From contig CAZHXN010000007.1 in the NCBI GenBank assembly GCA_964536415.1, positions 12,021 through 76,020 on the forward strand: a stretch of DNA of 64,000 bases. Reading direction: 5' to 3'. Under the pieces are notes generated by a model. That model did not search any database. It was given only the letters and a program-made list of their open reading frames with translations, and had not been told where the DNA came from. Origin of the DNA: Trichothermofontia sp964536415. Its GTDB lineage: Bacteria > Cyanobacteriota > Cyanobacteriia > B231. Numbering within the stretch: position 1 is the stretch's first letter; each line of letters opens with the position of its first letter. Shown here one piece after another: positions 16,863-25,597 of the stretch. Made by a program: the position numbers and the translations under genes.

Positions 16863-17963
16863 ATGTCGATATCTCAACCGCGCAGTCAAGATCCTATGTT
16901 ACTTTCCCATCAGATTTACCCCGTGATTTGGCAGGACCCGCATGTCTTGCTGGTTGATCAAACCCGGCTTCCCCAGGAGTATGCGGTACTCGAAGTCAGT
17001 CGTCTCGAGGATATGGCCCACGCCATTAAGACGATGATTGTCCGGGGTGCGCCGGCGATCGGGGTGGCGGCGGCCTATGGGATGTATCTGGGGGCACGAG
17101 AGATTGAAACGAACGATCGCGAGACGTTTCTGGTAGCCCTAGAAGCGGTGGCCCACACCCTGGAGACGACGCGCCCGACAGCGGTGAATTTGTTCTGGGC
17201 GATCACCCGCATGTTGAAAACTGCCCGCCAAACGCTGGGGTCGGTGGACACCCTCAAGCAGGCGTTATTGGAAACTGCTCAAGCTATCCAGGCGGAAGAT
17301 TTGCAGACCTGTCAGGCGATCGGAGCGGCAGGCTTACAAGCCTTGCCCAAAGAGCCTGACCAATTGCGCCTGTTGACCCATTGTAATGCAGGTGCCCTGG
17401 CCACAGCGGGCTATGGCACAGCTCTGGGGGTGGTGCGATCAGCGTGGCAGGCGGGACGGCTTGCACGGGTCTATGCCGATGAAACGCGGCCCCGTTTGCA
17501 AGGTGCCCGCTTAACCACGTGGGAGTGTGTCCATGAGGGGATTCCCGTCACCCTAATTACGGACAACATGGCCGCCCACTGTATGCAGAAGGGTCTGATT
17601 GATGCAGTGGTGGTGGGGGCCGATCGCATTGCGGCGAATGGGGATACCGCCAATAAGATTGGTACCTACGCCGTAGCCCTGGCTGCTAAGGCCCATAACA
17701 TTCCTTTTTTTGTCGCCGCTCCTGTCTCAACGATCGATTTTGCGTTAATGGAGGGTAGCCAGATCCCGATCGAAGAACGGGACAGCGAGGAAGTCTCACT
17801 GATCGGTGACACGCGGATCTGTCCTCCCGGTGTTGAGTTCTATAATCCTGCCTTTGATGTCACCCCCGCCCAGTTCATTACGGCCATTATTACTGAACAT
17901 GGAGCCTTCAACCCCAATGAGCTAGAAGCCCAACTGCATGACCTTAAGGTGTTGCCTTCTTAG
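16863..17963 (+). CDS. mtnA: Methylthioribose-1-phosphate isomerase
   Basis: The 366-residue enzyme converts methylthioribose 1-phosphate to methylthioribulose 1-phosphate in methionine salvage. Family motifs are MIVRGAPAIGVAAAYG, THCNAGALATAGYGTALGV (the catalytic cysteine region), ADETRPRLQGARLT and VVGADRIAANGDTANKIGTY (the catalytic Asp region). Length is normal. Either the ATG at 16863 or the one at 16896 could be used. No other methionine-salvage gene is nearby. The gene ends 5 bases from the end of the convergent HNH gene. Confidence 0.95.
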   Translation: MSISQPRSQDPMLLSHQIYPVIWQDPHVLLVDQTRLPQEYAVLEVSRLEDMAHAIKTMIVRGAPAIGVAAAYGMYLGAREIETNDRETFLVALEAVAHTLETTRPTAVNLFWAITRMLKTARQTLGSVDTLKQALLETAQAIQAEDLQTCQAIGAAGLQALPKEPDQLRLLTHCNAGALATAGYGTALGVVRSAWQAGRLARVYADETRPRLQGARLTTWECVHEGIPVTLITDNMAAHCMQKGLIDAVVVGADRIAANGDTANKIGTYAVALAAKAHNIPFFVAAPVSTIDFALMEGSQIPIEERDSEEVSLIGDTRICPPGVEFYNPAFDVTPAQFITAIITEHGAFNPNELEAQLHDLKVLPS

Positions 17964-17968
17964 ATCGC

Positions 17969-19162
17969 CTAGAGGGAATAAACCTCCGGCCATACCGGCA
18001 TCTGCCCCCGCCACTGGCATTCCTCCAGATGGGCTGCCAACGCTTCCGCACTGGGACGCACCTCGGTATCGGTTGGGAAGGTCACCTTGCGACCATCGAG
18101 CTTCGCGTAGATTGTCTGGGCCAACCACGGTGCAATCAGTACCGTTGAGGTAGACGGATCGATCGCCAGCAAATGCAGGTCAAACAACACATGCAAATCC
18201 GCCCGTAACAGCAGGCAATTGGTGGGGTGATTCGTCTTCTTGCCAGCGTAGGGGAGAATATAGGCTACCTCCAACACCTGTACTGCCGTACAACCTGACA
18301 CCACACAGCGTTGCTGATAGGCATCCAACAGTTTTTGGCGCAGTTGGGTATGCCCTTTACGCAATAGCAACGATCGCAAAATTCGCCCCCGGCCCTCCTC
18401 ATGATTATCGGGTTGGAACAGGTTAATCGCATCGGCCTGGAGGAACGCTGTCCACTCAGCCTCTATAGTTAACTCTTCTGCCGCCTTTGGGGCAAGCAGG
18501 CGGGCGACTGCCGGTACAACGATCGTGGCCTCAGCCGCAACCGCAGGCACCTCACCAGTTACCACCCCATTGGTGACTGGCGGTAATTCAGACAAGACCT
18601 CCTCATCGGACATGGGTAAGTAAATGGAGGGCTTGCGCACCCGTGCCAACAGTTGGGCACGGTCGGCCTCACTGGGTAAAATTGCATCGGTCAAGTCTGC
18701 TTCCTCTAACTCGGCTCCAGTCAGATCTGCCGCTTGCAAGATGGCTCCCCGCAAATCCGCCCTCTTCAGATTGGTTCCTCTAAGACTTGCCCCCGTCAAG
18801 TCTGCGGCCCGCAAATCCGCCCCACACAGGGATGCCTCATCGAGGATGGCATAGCTCAGATCCGCCGTGTTTAAGCTAGCGCCGCAGAACATCCCCCGCG
18901 TACAATCCGCCCGGTAAAGTTGAGCAGCCCGCAAATCAGCCCCAATCAAATTGACTCGCTGCAAATTGGCCTGGGTGAGATTGGTTTGCCACAACTCCGC
19001 CCCGATCAGTTGGGCCTGGGTTAGGTTGGCCCGTTCTAGCTGTGCCCCACGCAGATCAATAAACTCCAGACTGGCACCGGCTAGGTCAGCCCGCAGCAGC
19101 TCAACCTGTTGAAAATCGCGCTGACCTCGACGATAGCGCCGGAGTAGTTCTCTCACTTTCAT
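17969..19162 (-). CDS. Pentapeptide-repeat protein fused to HNH endonuclease-like domain
   Basis: The protein has 397 residues. Residues 15 to about 170 are A(D/N)LxX pentapeptide repeats (LRADLAGASL, NLTQANLQRVNLIGADL and so on), forming a right-handed beta helix. The C-terminal part from about 270 is an HNH_2-type domain: QRCVVSGCTAVQVLEVAYILPYAG, TNHPTNCLLLRADLHVLFDLHLLAID. The Asn and second His are present, but the position expected to be the first His reads Tyr (VAYILPY). The ATG at 19162 is preferred over 19255 because a strong GGGGG ribosome site precedes it and MKVRELLRRYRRGQRDF is the usual beginning of such proteins. The role is unknown; DNA cleavage is doubtful if the Tyr is real. 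Confidence 0.85.
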   Translation of the reverse strand: MKVRELLRRYRRGQRDFQQVELLRADLAGASLEFIDLRGAQLERANLTQAQLIGAELWQTNLTQANLQRVNLIGADLRAAQLYRADCTRGMFCGASLNTADLSYAILDEASLCGADLRAADLTGASLRGTNLKRADLRGAILQAADLTGAELEEADLTDAILPSEADRAQLLARVRKPSIYLPMSDEEVLSELPPVTNGVVTGEVPAVAAEATIVVPAVARLLAPKAAEELTIEAEWTAFLQADAINLFQPDNHEEGRGRILRSLLLRKGHTQLRQKLLDAYQQRCVVSGCTAVQVLEVAYILPYAGKKTNHPTNCLLLRADLHVLFDLHLLAIDPSTSTVLIAPWLAQTIYAKLDGRKVTFPTDTEVRPSAEALAAHLEECQWRGQMPVWPEVYSL

Positions 19163-19669
19163 CGATGCATTCCCCCTTCCCAGTGAACCTGTGCTGCCCT
19201 CGACACTAGCCAGACTCAAAGACTGTGATATCCCCTGTGGCCTGATCATGGCCATTTCAAGGGGGTCATTTATTTTTATTCAGGCAAAATAGTCTTGATC
19301 CGGGTAATTCAACCCTCCCCAATCTCCCCCTGTTATTGTGCCAATGCGCCTGCAATTGGGGGTCTCTGTGGCACAAATTGCCCAACAGACGGGAATTGCA
19401 CTGGAGACAGTCCAGCGGGGGGCTGACCAACGGTCGTGATCGACAGCTACCCCCGCTCACACCGGTAAATCGCACCGAGATCGCACACCGATCAAGAAGA
19501 TCGCACACCGATCAAGATCGGCAGGCCCTGATCCTACCGGGTGACCGTAGCCCGCTTAGCCAACCCTAGGGAGTAGATACCAACCGACCCGACCTAGATG
19601 TTGTATATTTCTGAAGAGACTTAAATTTTTGTTTACCTTTTCGCCCCAGGAGCCTGGTTACTAACCTTC
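19163..19669. other. Intergenic region before acyl-ACP reductase; no aldehyde-deformylating oxygenase
   Basis: In many cyanobacteria an aldehyde-deformylating oxygenase gene lies directly upstream of the acyl-ACP reductase. Here the space holds only the HTH remnant at 19344-19569 and a 20-bp tandem duplication (unit gatcgcacaccgatcaagaa at 19479-19498, near-copy at 19499-19518). The A/T-rich stretch at 19598-19640 probably contains the promoter of the reductase gene, but no clear -35/-10 pair is claimed. Confidence 0.6.
19344..19569 (+). pseudogene. Frameshifted remnant of a small helix-turn-helix protein
   Basis: From ATG 19344 one frame reads MRLQLGVSVAQIAQQTGIA then LETVQRG, a convincing helix-turn-helix, and stops soon after. 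A second frame, one base out, continues GLTNGRDRQLPPLTPVNRTE and later DRQALI, which looks like the natural continuation. The switch point is the run of six G at about 19417-19422; one G fewer would join the frames. A 20-bp tandem duplication lies within the second half. It resembles transposase-like or regulator HTH modules, but the family cannot be named. Confidence 0.45.
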
Positions 19670-20695
19670 ATGTTTGGTCTTATTGGTCACCTTACCAGTC
19701 TAGAACATGCGCAATCCGTCGCACGGGAGCTGGGCTATCCGGAATACGCCGATCAAGGGTTAGATTTTTGGTGTGCCGCCCCACCCCAGATTGTCGATAC
19801 CATCCATGTTAAAAGCATTACGGGCCAGGAAATCGAAGGGTGCTATGTGGAATCGTGTTTTCTGCCGGAAATGCTGGCTAACCGTCGTATTAAGGCTGCC
19901 ATCCGCAAAATCCTGAATGCGATGGCCCATGCCCAAAAAGCCGGGATCAACATTACGGCGCTGGGAGGCTTCTCGTCGATCGTCTTCGAGAACTTTAACC
20001 TCGGCCAGATGAGCCAAGTTCGTAACGTTACCCTGGAGTTTGAACGGTTCACCACCGGGAACACCCATACTGCCTATATCATCTGTCGCCAGGTGGAGGC
20101 CGCCGCGCCCCGTTTGGGCATCGACCTCTCGAAAGCCACGATCGCGGTCTGTGGGGCAACCGGGGATATCGGCAGCGCTGTGTGTCGCTGGCTGAATACT
20201 CAGATGGATGTAGCCGAATTGCTACTGGTGGCTCGGGATCAGGAGCGGTTGACGGCACTTCAGGCCGAATTGGGACGGGGTAAAATTTTGGGACTCGACG
20301 AAGCGCTCCCGCTGGCCGATGTGATTGTCTGGGTGGCCAGTATGCCCAAAGGCATTGAACTGAATCCCGATCGCCTCAAGCAGCCCTGTCTCTTGATCGA
20401 TGGTGGCTATCCCAAAAACCTAGCGGGTCAGGTACAGCACCCCGGTATTCACGTGCTCAATGGCGGTATCGTGGAGCACTCGTTGGATATTGATTGGCAT
20501 ATTATGAATATTGTCAAGATGGATATTCCCGCCCGTCAGTTGTTTGCGTGTTTTGCGGAGTCGATGTTGCTGGAATTTGAGAAATGGTATACTAACTTTT
20601 CCTGGGGACGCAACCAGATTACTGTTGAGAAAATGCAGCAAATTGGGCAGCTTTCAGTGAAACATGGTTTCCGCCCTTTACTGACTTTAAATTAG
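19670..20695 (+). CDS. aar: Long-chain acyl-[acyl-carrier-protein] reductase (AAR)
   Basis: The 341-residue protein matches cyanobacterial acyl-ACP reductase from its first residues (MFGLIGHLTSLEHAQSVA). It has the family segment ITGQEIEGCYVESCFLPEML, TALGGFSSIVFENFNL, the NADPH-binding IAVCGATGDIGSAVCRWL (about residues 160-177) and the conserved C-terminus WGRNQITVEKMQQIGQLSVKHGF. It reduces acyl-ACP to fatty aldehyde with NADPH, the first step of cyanobacterial alkane synthesis. The usual partner gene, aldehyde-deformylating oxygenase, is not next to it or elsewhere in the window. accA, its other common neighbour, lies 3.1 kb downstream with two glycosyltransferase genes between. Confidence 0.95.
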   Translation: MFGLIGHLTSLEHAQSVARELGYPEYADQGLDFWCAAPPQIVDTIHVKSITGQEIEGCYVESCFLPEMLANRRIKAAIRKILNAMAHAQKAGINITALGGFSSIVFENFNLGQMSQVRNVTLEFERFTTGNTHTAYIICRQVEAAAPRLGIDLSKATIAVCGATGDIGSAVCRWLNTQMDVAELLLVARDQERLTALQAELGRGKILGLDEALPLADVIVWVASMPKGIELNPDRLKQPCLLIDGGYPKNLAGQVQHPGIHVLNGGIVEHSLDIDWHIMNIVKMDIPARQLFACFAESMLLEFEKWYTNFSWGRNQITVEKMQQIGQLSVKHGFRPLLTLN

Positions 20696-20749
20696 CGTTT
20701 AGGATAAACGGAGCAATTGCAGTCGTTGTCTATCCAGGGTCAGAGACCG

Positions 20750-21439
20750 ATGAAACTCTCCGTTGTCATTCCCTGCTATAACGAACTCGGTACCATCTCC
20801 CAGGTTATTGCTGCGGTCAAGGCATCTCCCATTGCTGATAAGGAGATTATCGTGGTGGATGATGCTTCCAGTGATGGGACTCGCCAATATCTGCAAGAGC
20901 ACCTGGAGTCCCAGGTCGATCGCGTCATCTACCATGCCCAAAATGCAGGGAAAGGGGCCGCTCTCCGGAGTGGCTTTGCTACGGCTACAGGGGATATTGT
21001 CATCGTGCAGGATGCGGACCTAGAGTATGATCCCCAGGAATATCCGATCATGATTAAGCCGATTCTGGATAATAAGGCTGATGTGGTCTTTGGCTCCCGG
21101 TTTGTGGGCAGTCAGCCCCACCGGGTCGTGTATTACTGGCACATGGTCGGCAATCAGTTTTTAACGACCCTTTCCAATATGCTGACCAATATTAACCTGA
21201 CCGATATGGAAACCTGCTATAAGGCATTCCGACGCGAGATTATCCAGTCGATCAAAATTGAAGAAAATCGGTTTGGCTTTGAACCGGAAATTACGGCTAA
21301 GGTGGCGAAACTGGATTGTCGCATTTATGAAGTGGGTATTTCCTATTATGGGCGTACCTACAAGGAAGGTAAGAAAATTGGCTGGCGTGATGGCTTTCGG
21401 GCGATTTTCTGCATTCTTAAATATAATCTTTTTCGCTAG
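20750..21439 (+). CDS. Glycosyltransferase family 2 (dolichol-phosphate-mannose synthase-like)
   Basis: The 229-residue protein begins MKLSVVIPCYNELGTISQVI and has VVDDASSDGTRQYL, GKGAALRSGFATATGD and the metal-binding QDADLEYDPQEYP, all standard GT-A (GT2) motifs. Similar proteins transfer mannose or glucose from a nucleotide sugar to a polyprenyl phosphate on the cytoplasmic face. The membrane protein 13 bases downstream looks like a polyprenyl-phosphate-sugar-using transferase, so donor supply for it is a reasonable inference. A TTG-initiated longer form (from 20717) is possible, but the ATG at 20750 fits the fold. Confidence 0.9.
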   Translation: MKLSVVIPCYNELGTISQVIAAVKASPIADKEIIVVDDASSDGTRQYLQEHLESQVDRVIYHAQNAGKGAALRSGFATATGDIVIVQDADLEYDPQEYPIMIKPILDNKADVVFGSRFVGSQPHRVVYYWHMVGNQFLTTLSNMLTNINLTDMETCYKAFRREIIQSIKIEENRFGFEPEITAKVAKLDCRIYEVGISYYGRTYKEGKKIGWRDGFRAIFCILKYNLFR

Positions 21440-21452
21440 GGTTTTCTAGACC

Positions 21453-23696
21453 ATGATTCCCACCTGGAAACAGGCGAAACACTGGTGTTTGCAACAAGAG
21501 CTAGGGATTAGTAGCGTCTGCATTTTTGTGGCGTGTTTGTTCATTTATTGGCATAGCGATCGCCAAATTGGGTCTGGGGACACGGTACCGAACACGCTGA
21601 TAGCCTTTAACTGGCTAAAAAATGGGATTCTGCATTTCGATAACTTCCGGGATAGTTATTTTTTCGATCGCGGAAATGTTTACTTTTTTGTGGAAGCCGC
21701 TAACGGCCACCTCACGTCCTTATACCCGATCGGCCCTGCGATCGTGGCCTTTCCCCTCTATGTTCTATTTTTTCTATGGCTGGAGTTTAAGGCTATCCTC
21801 AAAGCCTGGATCTTGGGCTACTACATTGATCCGCTACAGATTACTGAGCTTGCTTTTGACGAGCGTCGTCTCGTTTATGAACATTTAGCTGCGGCGATTT
21901 TAACGGCTTTTTCAGTTGTTATTTTCTACCAGATTCTACGACTAAAATTCAGTCCCTCAGTCGCTCTTATCGGCAGTTTTGTCTTTGGCATAGCAACCAA
22001 TACCTGGGTCACTAATTCCCAGGGGTTGTGGCAACACACGATTGCCAACCTCTTGATTGTGGGCATCATGTTGTGTCTTTTCAAGGCCAATCGGCTACCC
22101 AGTGCCCCTGTTCAAAACAGGCTGATCGGCATCACGGGGGTCTTGTGTGGCCTGCTGCCAGGGGTCCGCCCTACCAGTACCCTGTTCGCGATCGCCGTCA
22201 CACTTTACGTGCTCTACCATTACCGCTGGCGATCGTTCTATTTCTTCCTGGGTACGCTTTCCTGCCTGCTAAGTGCGGCTTGGAATCTTTATTATTTTCA
22301 CAACCCTTTTGGCGGCTATGCCACGGAAATTGAGAGTCCCTATCGATGGACCATCGCTCAAGGTTGGGAAGGCTTTAGGGGCTTGTTGTTTAGCCCCAGC
22401 CGAGGATTATTGATTTATTCGCCGATCATGATCTTGGCCCTACCGGGTGCTTATCAAGTGTCTCGACGGCGGGCCTGTCGGGATGAGCAGTTAGTCTTAG
22501 CCTTGTTGGGCGCAGCGATCGTCCTGTTTCTCACCTACTGTTTTTATATTATCTGGTGGGCAGGCTTCGCCTTTGGTCCCCGTTTTATGGTGGATTTGTT
22601 GCCGATTCTGGCTTACCTCATCGCCCAAGCCTGGGACTGGTTGCTGCGGCTATTAACCTTACCCCGGTATCGTCTGGCCAGCGCGGCTACCCTCGCTGCT
22701 GGTTTGGGGTTAACCCTACTTACCAGTGGGGTGCAGGCGATCGGAGCCTTTGGAGAAGCCAACTGGGATGCGGTGCCCCTCTCAGTCGATCAGCACACCG
22801 ATCGCCTGTGGGATTGGCGCGATTCCCAACTCCGGCGCGAAGCCAGCAACATTTACTTCCGAATTGTGCCGCCCCTACCGGCTCCCGATCGCTACTTAGC
22901 CCAGTTGCAAGGCCAACTGCTGCGTCTCAACGATTCAGCCGGTCACTCCCTCCCCTCCCCCCTACACCTGGACATCAATCAGCGCCTCCTCCTGCAAGCG
23001 GACCTAGAAAATACCGGACAATCCCCCTGGTTTGGCTACGAAACGGGACGGACCGTAGGCCGCACCAAACTCCGGGTACAGTTCTACCCCGATGCTAGCC
23101 GCACCCCCGTTCCCCTCGTGAATAATTACCTTTACCTACGCTCCACCGCCCCGCACGGCCAGCCGACCTCAGCGATCGGCCTCATTCAAACCCCCGTTAC
23201 CCCTGGTTCCTATCGCCTCGTTTTAGATCTGGTAGTGGAAGCCCCCTACAACGAAGTGCTACGCAGCTACCCCCTCGCCTACGAATTACCCGTGCGGGTT
23301 GAGCAGACGATCTACGCCCATGAAATCACCGTTCGCGATCCCCTGCCGACAGCATGGCCCACAGCCCAAACGATTATCTTGCCCCTCACCCTCAAAAATA
23401 CCAGCAACTTCACCTGGGATTCAGCGCAGGTCCCGCCTGTCTTCGTCGCCTACCACTGGTTACACCCCGACGGTCGCGTTGCCATTCAAGAAGGTGAACG
23501 TACCCCTTTCCCCACTGCCGTCGCCCCCGGTGAAACCACATTGCTTACGGCCCGCATCCTCACCCCCCCGCGTCCTGGCAACTATATTTTGCAGCTTACG
23601 CTTGTGCAAGAGAACGTCGCCTGGTTTGATCAAAAAGGTGCCCAACCGCTGGCGCTACCACTCAGGATCGAGAACTCAGTGAGGAGTGAGGAGTGA
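21453..23696 (+). CDS. Polytopic membrane glycosyltransferase-like protein (ArnT/PMT-like)
   Basis: The 747-residue protein has about ten hydrophobic helices in residues 20-440 (for example SVCIFVACLFIYWHS, AAAILTAFSVVIFYQILRL, LALLGAAIVLFLTYCFYIIWW) and a long soluble C-terminal part with two beta-rich segments. An acidic patch after the first helix (HSDRQIGSGDTVPN) is where GT-C enzymes keep their catalytic Asp. It probably transfers a sugar from a lipid carrier on the periplasmic side. The acceptor is unknown. It is the second gene of a likely operon with the GT2 gene. Confidence 0.72.
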   Translation: MIPTWKQAKHWCLQQELGISSVCIFVACLFIYWHSDRQIGSGDTVPNTLIAFNWLKNGILHFDNFRDSYFFDRGNVYFFVEAANGHLTSLYPIGPAIVAFPLYVLFFLWLEFKAILKAWILGYYIDPLQITELAFDERRLVYEHLAAAILTAFSVVIFYQILRLKFSPSVALIGSFVFGIATNTWVTNSQGLWQHTIANLLIVGIMLCLFKANRLPSAPVQNRLIGITGVLCGLLPGVRPTSTLFAIAVTLYVLYHYRWRSFYFFLGTLSCLLSAAWNLYYFHNPFGGYATEIESPYRWTIAQGWEGFRGLLFSPSRGLLIYSPIMILALPGAYQVSRRRACRDEQLVLALLGAAIVLFLTYCFYIIWWAGFAFGPRFMVDLLPILAYLIAQAWDWLLRLLTLPRYRLASAATLAAGLGLTLLTSGVQAIGAFGEANWDAVPLSVDQHTDRLWDWRDSQLRREASNIYFRIVPPLPAPDRYLAQLQGQLLRLNDSAGHSLPSPLHLDINQRLLLQADLENTGQSPWFGYETGRTVGRTKLRVQFYPDASRTPVPLVNNYLYLRSTAPHGQPTSAIGLIQTPVTPGSYRLVLDLVVEAPYNEVLRSYPLAYELPVRVEQTIYAHEITVRDPLPTAWPTAQTIILPLTLKNTSNFTWDSAQVPPVFVAYHWLHPDGRVAIQEGERTPFPTAVAPGETTLLTARILTPPRPGNYILQLTLVQENVAWFDQKGAQPLALPLRIENSVRSEE

Positions 23697-23842
23697 GGCA
23701 ATATCTTTAGTCTCCTTTCGGACCGTATCAATCTCCGAATCTCCCTATCCATAACTGTCATCCCCAATGACCCTCCTCTTTTCTCTCTTCTCCTTTCTCC
23801 CTCCTCTCCCCCCTAACCGACTGACTTCCTTCTAGAAATCCA

Positions 23843-24823
23843 ATGGCTAGTCCTGAACGTAGACCCCTGCTCCTCGACTTTGAGAAACCCCTCGTTGAAC
23901 TCGAAGCTCGGATTACCCAAATCCGCCAACTGGCGGAAGAGAATGATGTGGATGTTTCCGACCAGATCCAGCAGCTTGAAACACGGGCGATGCAACTGCG
24001 ATCGGAAATTTTCCAGAGTCTAACCCCCGCCCAACGCCTGCAAGTTGCTCGCCATCCCCGGCGACCCAGCACCCTCGATTATATTCAGGCCATTACTGAT
24101 GAATGGATTGAACTCCACGGCGATCGCGGCGGTAGTGACGATCGGGCGCTAGTGGGCGGTCTGGCCCGTCTCGAAGGCCGGCCTGTGGTTATGTTAGGTC
24201 ACCAGAAGGGCCGCGACACCAAGGATAATATGCTGCGCAACTTCGGCATGGCATCCCCCGGTGGCTACCGCAAAGCCCTGCGCTTAATGCAACACGCCGA
24301 TCGCTTCGGGATGCCAATCATTACCTTTATTGATACCCCCGGTGCCTATCCTGGCGTTGAAGCTGAGCGGCTGGGACAAGGGGAAGCCATCGCCCGGAAC
24401 TTGCGCGAGATGTTCAGTTTAGGGGTGCCGATTCTCTGTACAGTCATTGGGGAAGGTGGGTCTGGCGGTGCCCTGGGGATTGGCGTTGGCGATCGGCTGC
24501 TGATGTTTGAACACTCGGTTTACACCGTCGCCAGCCCGGAAGCCTGTGCCTCGATCCTATGGAAAGATGCCAGCAAAGCCCCCCAAGCGGCTGAGGCCCT
24601 CCGGATTACGGCCCTAGATCTGAAAAACCTGGGGATTCTCGATCGCCTCCTGTCAGAACCGATCGGAGGTGCCCATGCAGACCCCCTCCGAGCTGCCATG
24701 ACCCTGAAAACAGCCCTGATTAATGATCTCACCGACCTTGCCCAACTCACCCCCCAACAACTCCAGGAGCAGCGCTACCAAAAATTCCGCCAAATGGGTG
24801 TGTTTACCGAGTATGCTGCATAA
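23843..24823 (+). CDS. accA: Acetyl-CoA carboxylase carboxyltransferase subunit alpha
   Basis: The 326-residue subunit forms the carboxyltransferase half of acetyl-CoA carboxylase together with AccD, making malonyl-CoA for fatty acid synthesis. Typical segments: LDFEKPLVELEARITQIRQL, DYIQAITDEWIELHGDRGGSDD, GRDTKDNMLRNFGMASPGGYRKALRLM, TFIDTPGAYPGVEAERLGQGEAI and EGGSGGALGIGVGDRLLM. Length is normal. In cyanobacteria accA often follows the acyl-ACP reductase gene; here that neighbourhood is retained with two inserted genes. Confidence 0.97.
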   Translation: MASPERRPLLLDFEKPLVELEARITQIRQLAEENDVDVSDQIQQLETRAMQLRSEIFQSLTPAQRLQVARHPRRPSTLDYIQAITDEWIELHGDRGGSDDRALVGGLARLEGRPVVMLGHQKGRDTKDNMLRNFGMASPGGYRKALRLMQHADRFGMPIITFIDTPGAYPGVEAERLGQGEAIARNLREMFSLGVPILCTVIGEGGSGGALGIGVGDRLLMFEHSVYTVASPEACASILWKDASKAPQAAEALRITALDLKNLGILDRLLSEPIGGAHADPLRAAMTLKTALINDLTDLAQLTPQQLQEQRYQKFRQMGVFTEYAA

Positions 24824-25597
24824 GGGTTGCGATGGATGCGTCCCAAAAGTGGGATAATCGATCAGAAGAGATTTAGATAAATTCGGTGCTGAGGACGTTT
24901 CTACAGTTAATCCCTACCCCGATTGAAGCCGTCTTGAGTGGCCTTTAACATTTATTTACATTTTCTCATTTAGCGTTAGAATGGTTTTGGGCAGGGATCA
25001 TTTGGGCGTCATTAACGCAGGGTAGTCATCAGCCTTAATGTCTACAGAACGCTGGCTATCAGTTCGTCTAGACGGTTTCAGGTTGATATCCCTTGTCTTT
25101 AATAACCCCCTTCGTCTTTTGGGAAAAGGCCAGGGTGATGCTCCCAGCATCTGCCTTGAGCTTGAGAAAAAGTTCAGACGCAGCCCACATCCCACTATTT
25201 AGCAATCTCTATCAATCAGATTCAAAGAATGCTTTCAACTCAATGGTCAATGCAACTAGGACTCGCGATCGTGAGCTACTGTCCCTTAATCGATCCCTCT
25301 AATCGAGAAAGCATTGTGTAGTTTTTGAGTTGCAAAGCATTCGCCCACATGATGCTTAGACAAGTTTCCTCTCCATCAATAGCAAGGTTGCAGGGAACCT
25401 TTCCCGATCGCCCACCTGCTCCTGAGCCGCAAGCTAGCCCCCACCAGTTATCAGTAGCGTATTCCCCGATCCCCCCTCCCGACTAACAGGTGTGAGGGGT
25501 GGCTACTCTGGAGGCGTAGCAACTAATGGTGGCAACTAATGGTGGCAACTAACTGTTTTGTTTCTTCTACGGTGATAACCGAAGGATACCAACGACC
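24824..25597. other. 774-base region without a recognisable gene
   Basis: Short open frames exist on both strands, but none shows a domain, ribosome site or conserved pattern. AT content is higher than in the flanking genes. A 13-bp unit gcaactaatggtg is repeated 2.6 times at 25519-25552, just before folE. In other cyanobacteria a short-chain dehydrogenase gene often sits between accA and folE; no trace of one is visible here. Confidence 0.55.

Noticed and set aside
25093..25302. 69-codon open frame in the accA-folE gap
   Set aside because: Composition is not protein-like; no ribosome site or motif.
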